From: Mycolicibacterium stellerae | GTDB lineage: Bacteria > Actinomycetota > Actinomycetes > Mycobacteriales > Mycobacteriaceae | Length of the DNA: 64,000 nucleotides | Reading direction: 5' to 3' | Assembly (NCBI RefSeq): GCF_003719305.1 | Contig: NZ_RARC01000012.1 | Location: 111,889 to 175,888 of the forward strand | Shown: positions 1 to 8,562 of the stretch, in pieces | Position numbering within the stretch: position 1 is the first letter of the stretch | Layout: each line of letters begins with the position of its first letter | Program-made: the position numbers and the translations under genes | Notes under the pieces: model-generated | Told to the model about the DNA's origin: nothing | What the model saw: the letters and a program-made list of their open reading frames with translations, nothing else | Databases searched by the model: none

Positions 1-435
1 GACGATCTCGCCGCGTTGAGTGTGGGGATGGCAACGATGCCCGCCCATCCCGATGTTGCAGACGGCCTTCGCGGCCTGAAGGACCGGGGGTACCGACTGG
101 CCACCCTGACGAACTCTCCACCAGCCGCCGGCGGAGGTACGCCGCTCGAGAACGCCGGCATTGCCGAACATTTCGAGCGGCAGTTCAGCGTCGACGAGTC
201 ACGGGTGTTCAAGCCGTCGACGAAGCTGTACACCCGTGTGGCTGCGGAGCTCGGGGTGCCGCCGTCGGAGTGCATGATGGTCGCCGCCCATGTCTGGGAC
301 ACCATGGGCGCGCAGGCAGCCGGGTTCAGCGGTGCGCTGATCACGCGTCCGGGCAACGCGCCACTGCCTGCACAGGGCGTCCCGCAGCCGGACGTCATCG
401 CAGGAGATCTGGTGGAGTTGGCCCAGCGCCTCTGA
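1..435 (+). CDS. Haloacid dehalogenase type II family hydrolase, 3' part
   Basis: The reading frame is open at the first base of the window, so the N-terminus lies upstream and only about 144 C-terminal residues are visible. The HAD-superfamily layout is clear: motif II in TLTNSP, the motif III lysine in VFKPSTKLY, and a motif IV region around MVAAHVWDTMGAQAAGF, which resembles L-2-haloacid dehalogenases (usually VSSN.WD..GA). The family hydrolyses carbon-halogen bonds of 2-haloalkanoates or, in many relatives, phosphate esters, using an N-terminal aspartate that is outside the window. The substrate cannot be inferred. The gene converges on the leftward membrane-protein gene and their stop codons are adjacent. 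Confidence 0.85.
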   Translation, partial: DDLAALSVGMATMPAHPDVADGLRGLKDRGYRLATLTNSPPAAGGGTPLENAGIAEHFERQFSVDESRVFKPSTKLYTRVAAELGVPPSECMMVAAHVWDTMGAQAAGFSGALITRPGNAPLPAQGVPQPDVIAGDLVELAQRL

Positions 436-984
436 TTAGGCCGATCCCTCGCCGGCCATCTCCACGGCGCGGTCGGCGTTGGTGAGAAGTTGCCGCTGTC
501 GCTTGGGCCACCAGAACACCTCGAGCACCAGCAGCACCAGATAGATGGCCGAGACGACGGCGTTACCCCATGATCCGAAAGCGGCGTCCCACACCGCCGT
601 TGCGACCGCCACGACGAGGACGACCAGGACGAGCCACCGAAACAGCCTGGTCTCTTCGGCGGCCACGTGCATTCCGTTGCGGTAGTCGCTCAGTGCCTGC
701 GCAAGCGCAGGGTCCTCGAGGCGCTCACCCTGTCGGGCGGCGCGGGCGACCTGCTCGCGTTGCGGGCCGGTCAACTGCGTGGCCGTTGGCCAGTGCCGCG
801 CCATCCGCCTCGACATCAACAAGCCATAGAGTGCGCAGAGCACCACGAAGACGACCAGCCCGATCACCAGAAATCCCGAGTCCAGCCACGCAAGAGCGCC
901 GAGGAAGGCACCGACCGCGCCGCCGAGGATCACGCCGCGAAGGACCGGGCCGTATCGCCACACCAATGCAGGCACCGTGACCAT
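436..984 (-). CDS. Four-helix membrane protein of unknown function
   Basis: I do not recognise this 182-residue protein. Two hydrophobic segments lie near residues 13-34 and 38-56, followed by a charged stretch with a helical look (about 58-115), then two more hydrophobic segments near 117-133 and 138-158 and a basic end (WWPKRQRQ). This suggests an integral inner-membrane protein with a cytoplasmic middle domain. The ATG at 984 is used because upstream bases show no ribosome-binding site but do show CAAGAT six bases before it, a weak leaderless-type -10. The end abuts the convergent dehalogenase gene. Function unknown. Confidence 0.75.
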   Translation of the reverse strand: MVTVPALVWRYGPVLRGVILGGAVGAFLGALAWLDSGFLVIGLVVFVVLCALYGLLMSRRMARHWPTATQLTGPQREQVARAARQGERLEDPALAQALSDYRNGMHVAAEETRLFRWLVLVVLVVAVATAVWDAAFGSWGNAVVSAIYLVLLVLEVFWWPKRQRQLLTNADRAVEMAGEGSA

Positions 985-1168
985 GCACCAATCTTGTCGG
1001 CTTCCGCGGATTCAGACGGCCAACACGCCACAATCACGCACATGTCATCGCGCGCGGATGTCACCACCGTCAGCAAGCAGGGCCGCAGCGGGCAGATCCT
1101 GCCCTTCGACATGTCCGGAGTGGACCGTACCGACGACGGCGTCCTGCCGTCCTGCGCGACGAGATCCG

Positions 1169-1516
1169 CTAGACGGTGAAGCCAAGAGCGCGCAGCTGTT
1201 CGCGGCCGTCCTCGGTGATCTTGTCGGGGCCCCACGGTGGGTTCCACACCCAGTTGATCTTGATCTCGTTGACCAGCCCGGCGCCGACAAGCGCAGTGCG
1301 CGACTGATCCTCGATCACGTCGGTCAGCGGGCATGCCGCCGACGTCAGCGTCATGTCGATCAGCGCCACCTTGCCTGCGTCACCCTCTTCGACGTTGAAG
1401 CCGTAGACGAGGCCGAGATCGACCACGTTGATGCCGAGCTCGGGGTCGACGACGTCGCGCATCGCCTCCTCGAGATCGGCGAGGAACTCCTCGTTAGGCA
1501 CTGCGGTCTCGCTCAT
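1169..1516 (-). CDS. sufT: SufT-like metal-sulfur cluster assembly protein (DUF59/MIP18)
   Basis: This 115-residue DUF59 protein is the last gene of the SUF operon. The family helps mature Fe-S proteins. Visible hallmarks are the acidic start DVVDPELGINVVDLGLVY and the conserved cysteine region LTSAACPLTDVIE, followed by a WNPPWGPDKIT segment typical of actinobacterial members. The start at 1516 gives the usual N-terminus (MSETAVPNEEFLAD) and overlaps the end of sufU by 23 bases, indicating translational coupling. The M. tuberculosis counterpart is Rv1466 at the same place. Family assignment is secure; the exact client proteins are not known from sequence. Confidence 0.9.
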   Translation of the reverse strand: MSETAVPNEEFLADLEEAMRDVVDPELGINVVDLGLVYGFNVEEGDAGKVALIDMTLTSAACPLTDVIEDQSRTALVGAGLVNEIKINWVWNPPWGPDKITEDGREQLRALGFTV

Positions 1517-1979
1517 CTGGCGTCTCCTCCGTGTTGAATTCAGCGTCGGCTTGCGCCACTGCGTCTTTGAAGGCCATCCAACCCAGCAGCGCACACTTTA
1601 TGCGCGCCGGATACTTGGCCACCCCGGCGAAGGCGATGCCGTCGCCGAGCACATCCTCGTCGCCCGCCACGTTGCCGCGGGACGAAATCATTTCGTTGAA
1701 CGCCGCAACGGTCTTCAACGCATCGCCGACATTCTGGCCGATCACCAGGTCGGCCAGTACCGACGTTGCGGCCTGGCTGATCGAACAGCCCTGCCCGTCA
1801 TACGAGACGTCGACGACCTGCTCGCCGTCGTCGGACAGCGCAACCCTCAGCGTGACCTCGTCGCCACAGGTCGGATTGACGTGCCGGACCTCGGCGCCGA
1901 ACGGCTCCCGCAGCCCGCGGTGATGCGGATGCTTGTAGTGGTCCAGGATCACTTCCTGGTACATCTGCTCCATCCTCAC
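1494..1979 (-). CDS. sufU: SufU iron-sulfur scaffold / zinc-dependent sulfur acceptor
   Basis: A 161-residue IscU/SufU-fold protein. It accepts persulfide sulfur from the SufS cysteine desulfurase and passes it to the SufBCD complex. Three conserved ligand cysteines are visible, C38 in NPTCGD, C65 in GQGCSIS and C129 in RIKCALL, along with the Asp in the first motif. The GTG at 1979 is chosen over the ATG at 1973 because GAGGA lies seven bases upstream and the resulting MRMEQMYQ start matches mycobacterial homologues. The gap to the sufS stop is only about 10 bases, so both are in one transcript. Confidence 0.92.
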   Translation of the reverse strand: MRMEQMYQEVILDHYKHPHHRGLREPFGAEVRHVNPTCGDEVTLRVALSDDGEQVVDVSYDGQGCSISQAATSVLADLVIGQNVGDALKTVAAFNEMISSRGNVAGDEDVLGDGIAFAGVAKYPARIKCALLGWMAFKDAVAQADAEFNTEETPDERDRSA

Positions 1980-1989
1980 GGGCGAATCC

Positions 1990-3255
1990 TCAGTCCCTGC
2001 CGAAGAATTCGATGGCGCGCTGCACGCCGGCCACCAGCCGGTCCACCTCGTCGAGCGTGTTGTACACGGCGAACGATGCCCGCGCGGTCGCCGCGATACC
2101 GAACTTGCGGTGCAGCGGCCACGCACAGTGATGTCCCACCCGAACGGCCACGCCTTCATCGTCGAGAATCTGGCCGACGTCGTGGGCGTGGATGCCGTCG
2201 ACGACGAAGCTGACCGGCGAACCTCGACCGACCAGGGAGGTCGGCCCGACGATGCGGACAGCGGGCACGGTGGCAAGCCCTTCCAACGCCGCGGCGACCA
2301 GTTCGGCCTCGTGTGCCTCGACGGCGTCCATTCCGATGGCACTCAGATAGCGGGTGGCCGCGGCCAGACCGACCACCTGGGATGTCATCGGGGTGCCCGC
2401 CTCGAATCGCTGCGGCGCGGGCGCGAAGGTGGTCTCCTCCATCGTCACGGTCTCGATCATCGAGCCGCCGGTGATGAACGGCGGCATGGCGTCCAGCAGC
2501 TCGTGGCGCCCGTAGAGCACGCCGATACCGTTGGGGCCCAACATCTTGTGGCCGGAGAACGCGGCATAGTCGACGTCGAGAGCGTGCACGTCGACCGGCT
2601 GGTGTGGCACCGACTGGCAGGCGTCGAGAACCGTCAGTGCACCGATGGCCTTGGCGCGGTCGACCAGCTGCGCGACGGGCGCAATCGCACCGGTGACATT
2701 CGAATGGTGGCTGAAGGCAATGACTTTGACGTTGCGATCCAGCTCCAGCGAGTCGATGTCGATGCGGCCTTCCGGGCCGACCGAGTACCACTTCAACGTC
2801 GCGCCGGTGCGGCGGGCCAACTCCTGCCACGGCACCAGGTTGGCGTGGTGTTCCAGTTCGGTGGTGACGATGACATCGCCTGGGCCGACCGCGTGCTCGA
2901 ACCGGCTGTCACCCAGTGCGTAGGCGACCAGGTTGATGGCCTCGGTCGCGTTCTTGGTGAACACCAACTCGTTCGCATCGGCGCCGATGAAGGCGGCGAT
3001 ATCGGCGCGGCCCTGCTCGTAGGCGTCGGTGGACTCCTCCATCAGCTGGTGGGCACCACGGTGCACGGCACCGTTCGACGTGACGAGGAAGTCGCGTTCG
3101 GCGTCGAGGACCTGCAGTGGCTTCTGCGATGTGGCCCCGGAGTCCAGGTAGGCCAACTGGTTTCCGCCACGCATGACCCGGCTCAGGATCGGGAAGTCCG
3201 ACCTGATCTTGGTGAGGTCCAACGTCTGGGCCGACTTTGAGACCGACACCGTCAT
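1990..3255 (-). CDS. sufS: SufS group II cysteine desulfurase
   Basis: A 421-residue PLP enzyme that removes sulfur from cysteine to give alanine and a protein-bound persulfide for Fe-S cluster assembly in the cytosol. The PLP lysine is K237 in AFSGHKMLGPNG, with the cofactor Asp/Gln pair in VLDACQSVPH just before it. The catalytic cysteine is C377 in RVGHHCAWP, on the short active-site loop typical of SufS/CsdA rather than IscS. The ATG at 3255 lies one base after the sufC stop codon. It corresponds to Rv1464 (csd). Downstream sufU supplies its sulfur acceptor. Confidence 0.95.
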   Translation of the reverse strand: MTVSVSKSAQTLDLTKIRSDFPILSRVMRGGNQLAYLDSGATSQKPLQVLDAERDFLVTSNGAVHRGAHQLMEESTDAYEQGRADIAAFIGADANELVFTKNATEAINLVAYALGDSRFEHAVGPGDVIVTTELEHHANLVPWQELARRTGATLKWYSVGPEGRIDIDSLELDRNVKVIAFSHHSNVTGAIAPVAQLVDRAKAIGALTVLDACQSVPHQPVDVHALDVDYAAFSGHKMLGPNGIGVLYGRHELLDAMPPFITGGSMIETVTMEETTFAPAPQRFEAGTPMTSQVVGLAAATRYLSAIGMDAVEAHEAELVAAALEGLATVPAVRIVGPTSLVGRGSPVSFVVDGIHAHDVGQILDDEGVAVRVGHHCAWPLHRKFGIAATARASFAVYNTLDEVDRLVAGVQRAIEFFGRD

Positions 3256-3256
3256 G

Positions 3257-4024
3257 TCAGGCTCCGACCGCCTGGGTGAAGCGCTCGTAACCGTTCGCGT
3301 CGAGTTCGTCGGCGAGCTCGGGCCCACCCGACTCCACGATTCGGCCGCCGATGAACACGTGAACGAATTGCGGCTGGATGTAGCGCAGGATACGGGTGTA
3401 GTGCGTGATCAGCAGCAGACCACCGTGCGCGTCTTCGGCGTAGCGGTTGACGCCGTCGCTGACCACTCGCAGCGCATCGACATCCAGGCCCGAGTCGGTC
3501 TCATCGAGGATCGCGATCTTCGGCTTGAGCAGTTCGAGCTGCAGGATCTCGTGCCGCTTCTTCTCACCGCCCGAGAAGCCTTCGTTGACACTGCGTTCGG
3601 AGAAGGACGGATCGATGTCGAGCCCCGTCATGGCGCCCTTGACCTCTTTGACCCAGTGCCGCAGCTTCGGCGCCTCGCCGCGCACGGCGGTTACCGCGGT
3701 GCGCAGGAAGTTCGACATTGAAACCCCTGGCACCTCGATCGGGTACTGCATCGCCAGGAACAGGCCGGCGCGGGCACGCTCATCGATGCTCATCGCGAGG
3801 ACGTCTTCGCCGTCAAGCGTGATCGAACCGGACGTCACCGTGTACTTCGGATGGCCTGCGATCGCGTATGACAGCGTCGACTTGCCCGACCCGTTGGGTC
3901 CCATCAATGCGTGGGTCTCTCCCGATTTCACGGTGAGGTCGACGCCCTTCAGGATCGGGATGTCGGTGCCGTCCTCTTTGGAGACGACGCTGACGTGTAG
4001 ATCCTTGATTTCCAGTGTGGTCAT
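3257..4024 (-). CDS. sufC: SufC ATPase of the SufBCD Fe-S scaffold
   Basis: A 255-residue soluble ABC-type ATPase that powers the SufB-SufD scaffold during cluster assembly. Walker A is MGPNGSGKST (about residues 41-50), the signature is FSGGEKKRHE (about 150-159) and Walker B is AILDETDSGLD (about 171-181). The glutamate-to-threonine spacing of DETDSGLD is typical of SufC rather than transporter ATPases. The start overlaps the end of sufD by four bases (ATGA), so translation is coupled. No membrane partner is encoded nearby, as expected for the SUF system. Confidence 0.96.
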   Translation of the reverse strand: MTTLEIKDLHVSVVSKEDGTDIPILKGVDLTVKSGETHALMGPNGSGKSTLSYAIAGHPKYTVTSGSITLDGEDVLAMSIDERARAGLFLAMQYPIEVPGVSMSNFLRTAVTAVRGEAPKLRHWVKEVKGAMTGLDIDPSFSERSVNEGFSGGEKKRHEILQLELLKPKIAILDETDSGLDVDALRVVSDGVNRYAEDAHGGLLLITHYTRILRYIQPQFVHVFIGGRIVESGGPELADELDANGYERFTQAVGA

Positions 4025-5199
4025 GAGGTGGCTGTCCTTGATTCCGTAATTGCTAGTTCGTGTTCGATGGCATCTGTCAGGCGTTCACGCACGGCGGGCA
4101 CGGCGATCTTGGCGATCAGCTCACCGAAGAAGCCGCGCACCACGAGGCGGCGGGCCTGGTCTTCCGGGATCCCGCGGGCCTGCAGATAGAACAACTGCTC
4201 GTCGTCGAAACGTCCGGTCGCGCTTGCGTGTCCGGCGCCTGCGATCTCGCCTGTCTCGATCTCCAGGTTCGGCACCGAATCGGCACGGGCGCCATCGGTC
4301 AGGACCAGGTTGCGGTTGGTCTCGAAGGTGTCGGTCCCGGTCGCCTCCGCCCGGATCAACACGTCGCCCACCCATACGGTGTGTGCATCGGGCTTGTCCG
4401 AGTCCGGATCGCCCTGCAGCGCGCCCTTATAGGTGACGTGCGAGCGGCAGTTCGGCTGGGCATGGTCGACCAGCAGCCGCGATTCGAAGTGCTGACCGTC
4501 GTCGGCGAAATAGAGACCGAGCAACTCGGCGTCCCCACCAGGGGCGTCGAACCGGGTACGGGCGGTGAGTCGTACCACGTCACCGCCGAGAGTGACCGCG
4601 ACATGCCGCAGCACCGCGTCCTTCCCGAGCACGGCGTGGTGGCTGCTGACGTGCACCGCGTCGTCGGCCCAGTCGGCGATCGATACCACGGTCAGCCTGG
4701 CGGCGTCGCCAACGACGAACTCGATGTTGTCTGCGTAGGTTCCGCTGCCGGTGTGATCGATCACGACGACCGCCTCACCGAGCTCGCCGACCCGCACCTG
4801 CAGGTGGCCGTAGGCCGTCGCGCCCTCCCCCGGCCCGGTCACGCCGATCTCGATCGGCTGCTCGCAGGCGACGCCCTTCGGGATGGTGACGATCGTCGCG
4901 CTGTTGAACGACGAGAATGCCTGCGCCGCAACGCGATCAGCCGGAACTCCAGCCTGGCCCAGGCGCTCGTCTCCGCGGCGCACCGTTTCGACGGTGACGC
5001 CTGCGCACTCGGAGACCTCGATAGCGGCACTGCCTGTCGCAGGGGCGGACCCGTCGTGCAGGCCGCGCAGCCGCTTCAGCGGCGTGAAGCGCCAGATCTC
5101 ATCGCGGCCGCCGGGCACCTCGAAGGCATCGACGTCGAACGAGGTGAACAGCTCGCCCTTGTTCTGACCCTCGACGGCTGTTGTCAGATCTTGAGCCAC
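4021..5199 (-). CDS. sufD: SufD subunit of the SufBCD scaffold
   Basis: A 392-residue right-handed beta-helix protein that forms a heterodimer with SufB and binds SufC. The N-terminal region has the DEIWRFTPLKRLRGL stretch common to mycobacterial SufD, and the C-terminal half carries the SufB/SufD signature around ATGRFDDEQLFYLQARGIPEDQ. The start codon is GTG at 5199 and shares one base with the TAG stop of sufB, so the two subunits are translationally coupled. The end overlaps sufC by four bases. In the family SufD is needed for iron entry. Confidence 0.95.
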   Translation of the reverse strand: MAQDLTTAVEGQNKGELFTSFDVDAFEVPGGRDEIWRFTPLKRLRGLHDGSAPATGSAAIEVSECAGVTVETVRRGDERLGQAGVPADRVAAQAFSSFNSATIVTIPKGVACEQPIEIGVTGPGEGATAYGHLQVRVGELGEAVVVIDHTGSGTYADNIEFVVGDAARLTVVSIADWADDAVHVSSHHAVLGKDAVLRHVAVTLGGDVVRLTARTRFDAPGGDAELLGLYFADDGQHFESRLLVDHAQPNCRSHVTYKGALQGDPDSDKPDAHTVWVGDVLIRAEATGTDTFETNRNLVLTDGARADSVPNLEIETGEIAGAGHASATGRFDDEQLFYLQARGIPEDQARRLVVRGFFGELIAKIAVPAVRERLTDAIEHELAITESRTATS

Positions 5200-6626
5200 T
5201 AGCCGACCGCGCCTTCCATTTGCAGCTCGATCAGCCGGTTCAGTTCGAGCGCGTACTCCATCGGGAGTTCCTTGGCGATCGGCTCGACGAACCCGCGCAC
5301 CACCATCGCCATCGCCTCGTCCTCGGTGAGGCCGCGGCTCATCAGGTAGAACAGCTGGTCCTCACTGACCTTGGAGACAGTTGCCTCGTGGCCCATCGTG
5401 ACGTCGTCCTCGCGGATGTCGACGTACGGGTAGGTATCGCTGCGGCTGATCGTATCGACAAGCAACGCATCGCATTTCACACTGGACCGCGACCCGTGCG
5501 CACCCTTGTTCACCTGGACGAGGCCGCGGTAGGACGCGCGTCCGCCGCCGCGGGCCACCGACTTCGAGACGATGTTGCTCGACGTGTTCGGTGCCAGGTG
5601 CAGCATCTTGGCACCGGTGTCCTGATGCTGGCCCTCGCCTGCGAAGGCGACCGAAAGCACCTCGCCCTTGGCGTGCTCACCGGTCATCCACACCGCCGGA
5701 TACTTCATCGTCACCTTCGACCCGATGTTGCCGTCGACCCACTCCATGGTGGCTCCGGCCTCGGCGCGGGCCCGCTTGGTGACGAGGTTGTAGACGTTGT
5801 TCGACCAGTTCTGGATGGTCGTGTACCGACAACGGCCGCCCGGCTTAACGATGATCTCGACCACTGCCGAGTGCAGCGAGTCGCTCTTGTAGATCGGAGC
5901 GGTGCAGCCCTCGACATAGTGCACGTAGGCACCCTCGTCGACGATGATCAGCGTCCGCTCGAACTGGCCCATGTTCTCGGTGTTGATCCGGAAGTAGGCC
6001 TGCAGCGGAATGTCGACGTGCACGCCCGGCGGCACGTAGATGAACGAACCACCCGACCACACAGCGGTATTCAGCGCCGAGAACTTGTTGTCACCGGCCG
6101 GGATCACCGTGCCGAAGTACTGCTTGAACATCTCCGGGTGCTCGCGCAGCGCGGTGTCGGTGTCGAGGAAGATGACACCGAGCTTCTCCAGGTCCTCACG
6201 GATCGAGTGGTAGACGACCTCGGACTCGTACTGCGCGGCGACACCGGACACCAGCCGCTGCTTCTCCGCCTCGGGGATACCGAGCTTGTCGTAGGTGTTC
6301 TTGATGTCAGCGGGCAGGTCGTCCCACGTCGCGGCCTGCTTCTCGCTGGAGCGCACGAAGTACTTGATGTTGTCGAAGTGAATGCCCTCGAGGTTGCTGC
6401 CCCAATTCGGCATCGGCTTCTTGTCGAACACGCGCAGCGCCTTGAGCCGGACGTCGAGCATCCACTGGGGCTCGCTCTTCTTGCTCGAGATGTCGCGGAC
6501 AACGGCCTCCGACAACCCGCGCTGCGCGCTGGCGCCCGCTACATCGGAGTCGGCCCAGCCATAGCCGTAGCGACCCAGCGACTCGATGGTCTGTTCCTGG
6601 GTCAAGGCCTCGGGCGTGGTCGTCAT
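5199..6626 (-). CDS. sufB: SufB Fe-S cluster scaffold, intein-free
   Basis: A 475-residue SufB protein that assembles the nascent cluster in the SufBC2D complex. Recognisable segments are GRYGYGWADSD near the N-terminus, the STGNVP-like middle region with VEGCTAPIYKSDSLHSAVVE, and the C-terminal SKVSEDQLFYLMSRGLTEDEA. The length equals the mature family length, so there is no intein. The M. tuberculosis orthologue Rv1461 is known to be much longer because it carries one. The ATG at 6626 overlaps the sufR stop by four bases. As the first structural gene after the regulator, it is presumably controlled by SufR. Confidence 0.96.
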   Translation of the reverse strand: MTTTPEALTQEQTIESLGRYGYGWADSDVAGASAQRGLSEAVVRDISSKKSEPQWMLDVRLKALRVFDKKPMPNWGSNLEGIHFDNIKYFVRSSEKQAATWDDLPADIKNTYDKLGIPEAEKQRLVSGVAAQYESEVVYHSIREDLEKLGVIFLDTDTALREHPEMFKQYFGTVIPAGDNKFSALNTAVWSGGSFIYVPPGVHVDIPLQAYFRINTENMGQFERTLIIVDEGAYVHYVEGCTAPIYKSDSLHSAVVEIIVKPGGRCRYTTIQNWSNNVYNLVTKRARAEAGATMEWVDGNIGSKVTMKYPAVWMTGEHAKGEVLSVAFAGEGQHQDTGAKMLHLAPNTSSNIVSKSVARGGGRASYRGLVQVNKGAHGSRSSVKCDALLVDTISRSDTYPYVDIREDDVTMGHEATVSKVSEDQLFYLMSRGLTEDEAMAMVVRGFVEPIAKELPMEYALELNRLIELQMEGAVG

Positions 6627-7354
6627 GTCGACGCTCCTTGCTTGGTTTTGGTGGGTTGGGCGCCGTGGGCTGTGCGCCGTAGGGCTGGTTGCTGTTCTGA
6701 GTTGAGCGGCACGTGCGTGGTGCAGGCGCAGTCTCCGTTGACGATCGTCGCCAACCGCTGCACGTGAGTGCCCAGCACGTCGGCGAACGCTTCCCGCTCT
6801 GTCTCGCACAACTCCGGGAACTCCTTGGCGACGTGCGATACCGGGCAGTGATGCTGGCAGAGCTCTATCCCGTGCAGGGGCCCGCTCACCTGGGTGGCGC
6901 TGGCGGCATACCCGGCCTTGGTCAGTGCACTTGCCACACGATCGACAGTGGATTCAACGTCATCGGATCCTTCGGTTACTCCCGACAGGATGGTGTCGAT
7001 ACGGCGCCGCGCGAATGCACGGACGGCATCGTCACCGCCGATTTCACGGAGCTGGCGCATGGCAGCGGCCGCCAGGTCGTCGTATGCGTGGCCGAGCTTG
7101 GCGCGTCCCGCGGCGGTCAGCCGGTACCGTCGGGCGGGCCTGCCGCGGCCGTTGTGCTGCCAGGCCGCGGCCGCACTGGACTGCGCTTCGCCCGCCTCCA
7201 GCAGCGCGTCCAGGTGCCTGCGAACACCCGCCGCGGAGATGCCGAGGCTTTCGCCGATCTCGCCTGCAGTGATGGGTCCGGACTTCAGCAACAGCTGGAT
7301 GATCGCGCCACGCGTGTGGCGGTCACCGCTGTGAGCGTCCGGATTGAATTCCAC
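6623..7354 (-). CDS. sufR: SufR, Fe-S-sensing repressor of the suf operon
   Basis: A 243-residue DeoR/ArsR-type winged-helix regulator. The helix-turn-helix lies near residues 20-55 (ITAGEIGESLGISAAGVRRHLDALL), and a conserved C-terminal cysteine cluster follows in LCQHHCPVSH and, further on, in GDCACTTH. These match the ligands known to hold a [4Fe-4S] cluster in cyanobacterial and mycobacterial SufR. The GTG at 7354 is preferred over the GTG at 7399 because CACAAT sits exactly six bases upstream, suggesting a leaderless start, and because an inverted repeat suited to autoregulation covers this point. The true start could be 15 residues longer. It ends in a four-base overlap with sufB. Confidence 0.88.
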   Translation of the reverse strand: MEFNPDAHSGDRHTRGAIIQLLLKSGPITAGEIGESLGISAAGVRRHLDALLEAGEAQSSAAAAWQHNGRGRPARRYRLTAAGRAKLGHAYDDLAAAAMRQLREIGGDDAVRAFARRRIDTILSGVTEGSDDVESTVDRVASALTKAGYAASATQVSGPLHGIELCQHHCPVSHVAKEFPELCETEREAFADVLGTHVQRLATIVNGDCACTTHVPLNSEQQPALRRTAHGAQPTKTKQGAST

Positions 7355-7375
7355 AACACTATTGTGTCGGAATTC
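7346..7375 (-). promoter_or_regulatory. Putative SufR operator overlapping sufR promoter and start
   Basis: Two overlapping dyads are present. CACAA-N5-TTGTG is a perfect inverted repeat at 7352-7366. An outer GAATTCC-N16-GGAATTC pair spans 7346-7375. On the minus strand the inner repeat covers the CACAAT hexamer and the GTG at 7354. Published mycobacterial SufR sites are described as similar short dyads, so binding here would block sufR and the downstream suf genes. The site is inferred from position and symmetry only. Confidence 0.6.
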
Positions 7376-7526
7376 CAAACCCCGGTAAAGCAAGGGCACC
7401 CTTATGTGGGCAACGTCGCCCGAATCCTGGCGAGACGGAGTCCGCGCAGGCCCTTACTCGCACTTTCGCCGGTGGAATTCCGTTTCGCGGTTGATGTGGG
7501 CGGGCGGAGGCGCGCCGTTGCACACC

Positions 7527-7532
7527 TACGAT
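7527..7532 (+). promoter_or_regulatory. -10 element, leaderless start of the oxidoreductase gene
   Basis: TACGAT ends exactly six bases before the ATG at 7539, and no purine-rich ribosome-binding site is present. This is the TANNNT-N6-start arrangement of mycobacterial leaderless promoters. Confidence 0.55.
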
Positions 7533-7538
7533 CACCAT

Positions 7539-8546
7539 ATGAGCGAGCAGAATCGGCGACTGGTCCTGGCCCACCGACCCTCCGGACTGGTTGATGAGGG
7601 CACCACACGACTGGAGACCGAGCCGCTGCCCGAACTGCAGAACGGCGAGGCGCTGGTCAAGGTCCGGTTCCTGTCGATCGACCCGACGATTCGTACCTGG
7701 ATGGACGACGTCGCGAGCTATCTGCCGCCGATCCAGATCGGCGAAGTGATCCGCAGCGGCGGCGTCGGCGAGGTCATCGAAAGTCGCACCGACGCCTATG
7801 CGCCCGGCCAGCTGCTGTTCGGGATGACCGGCTGGCAGGACTATGTGATCGCCGATACGGCTGAGCGGGCGATGCAGGTGCTGCCCGACGGCGTCTCCCC
7901 CGGGATCGCCATCGGCATCCTCGGCGTCACGGGCATGACGGCCTATTTCGGCCTGATCGACGTCGGGCAGGTCTCCGACGGCGACGTGGTCGTCATCTCG
8001 GGCGCGGCGGGCGCCACCGGTTCCGCCGCAGGCCAGATCGCGAAGATCAAGGGCGCCAAGAAGGTGGTCGGCATCGCGGGTGGTGCCGACAAATGTGCCT
8101 ATATCGTCGACGAACTCGGCTTCGACGAGGCGATTGACTACAAGAACGACAACGTCGCCAAACGACTCCGGGAAGCCTGCCCTGAGGGCATCGACCTGTA
8201 CTTCGACAACGTCGGCGGATCGATTCTCAACGACTGCCTCGCGAATCTGGCGATGCGCGGCCGCGTCGTGCTGTGCGGCGCGATCTCGACCTATAACAGC
8301 GACGGCCCGCCACCGGGGCCGAGCAACTACCTGAGCCTGCTGGTGCGCCGTGGGCGCATGGAGGGCTTCATCATCATCGACTACCTCGACCGCTTTCCCG
8401 CTGCGCAATTGGAGGTCGCGGGCTGGATCGCCGAGGGCAAGATCAAGTCGTCAGAGCACGTCATCGAGGGCCTCGAGAGGGCGCCCGATGCGCTGAACCT
8501 GTTGTTCAGCGGCGGCAACACCGGCAAGGTGATCGTCGCGCTCTGA
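7539..8546 (+). CDS. NADP-dependent MDR oxidoreductase (curcumin/2-alkenal reductase type)
   Basis: A 335-residue zinc-free medium-chain dehydrogenase/reductase. The N-terminus (RRLVLAHRPSG...FLSIDPTIRTWMDD) and the nucleotide motif in ISGAAGATGSAAGQIAKIKG followed by VVGIAGG match the leukotriene B4 12-hydroxydehydrogenase / prostaglandin reductase / curcumin reductase group, which reduces double bonds of alpha,beta-unsaturated carbonyls with NADPH. The ATG at 7539 is used because the region before it is not conserved-looking and a leaderless -10 fits it. It is divergent from sufR. The physiological substrate is unknown; detoxification of reactive aldehydes is a guess from the family. Confidence 0.88.
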   Translation: MSEQNRRLVLAHRPSGLVDEGTTRLETEPLPELQNGEALVKVRFLSIDPTIRTWMDDVASYLPPIQIGEVIRSGGVGEVIESRTDAYAPGQLLFGMTGWQDYVIADTAERAMQVLPDGVSPGIAIGILGVTGMTAYFGLIDVGQVSDGDVVVISGAAGATGSAAGQIAKIKGAKKVVGIAGGADKCAYIVDELGFDEAIDYKNDNVAKRLREACPEGIDLYFDNVGGSILNDCLANLAMRGRVVLCGAISTYNSDGPPPGPSNYLSLLVRRGRMEGFIIIDYLDRFPAAQLEVAGWIAEGKIKSSEHVIEGLERAPDALNLLFSGGNTGKVIVAL

Positions 8547-8550
8547 CGGC

Positions 8551-8556
8551 TACGCT
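8551..8556 (+). promoter_or_regulatory. -10 element, leaderless start of mptB
   Basis: TACGCT is followed by six bases (GCAGTG) and the ATG at 8563. There is no ribosome-binding site. The element sits only a few bases after the upstream stop codon. Confidence 0.5.
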
Positions 8557-8562
8557 GCAGTG

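Noticed and set aside
1042..1179. 45-codon plus-strand frame starting MSSRADVTTV between the membrane protein and sufT
   Set aside because: It has no ribosome-binding site, overlaps the sufT 3' end and its second half has shadow-like composition. Too little support to call a gene.
2110..3240. Long plus-strand open frames opposite sufS and similar ones opposite tkt, gap and sufB
   Set aside because: They are antisense shadows caused by high third-position GC; their products are rich in Arg, Gly and His and lack domains.
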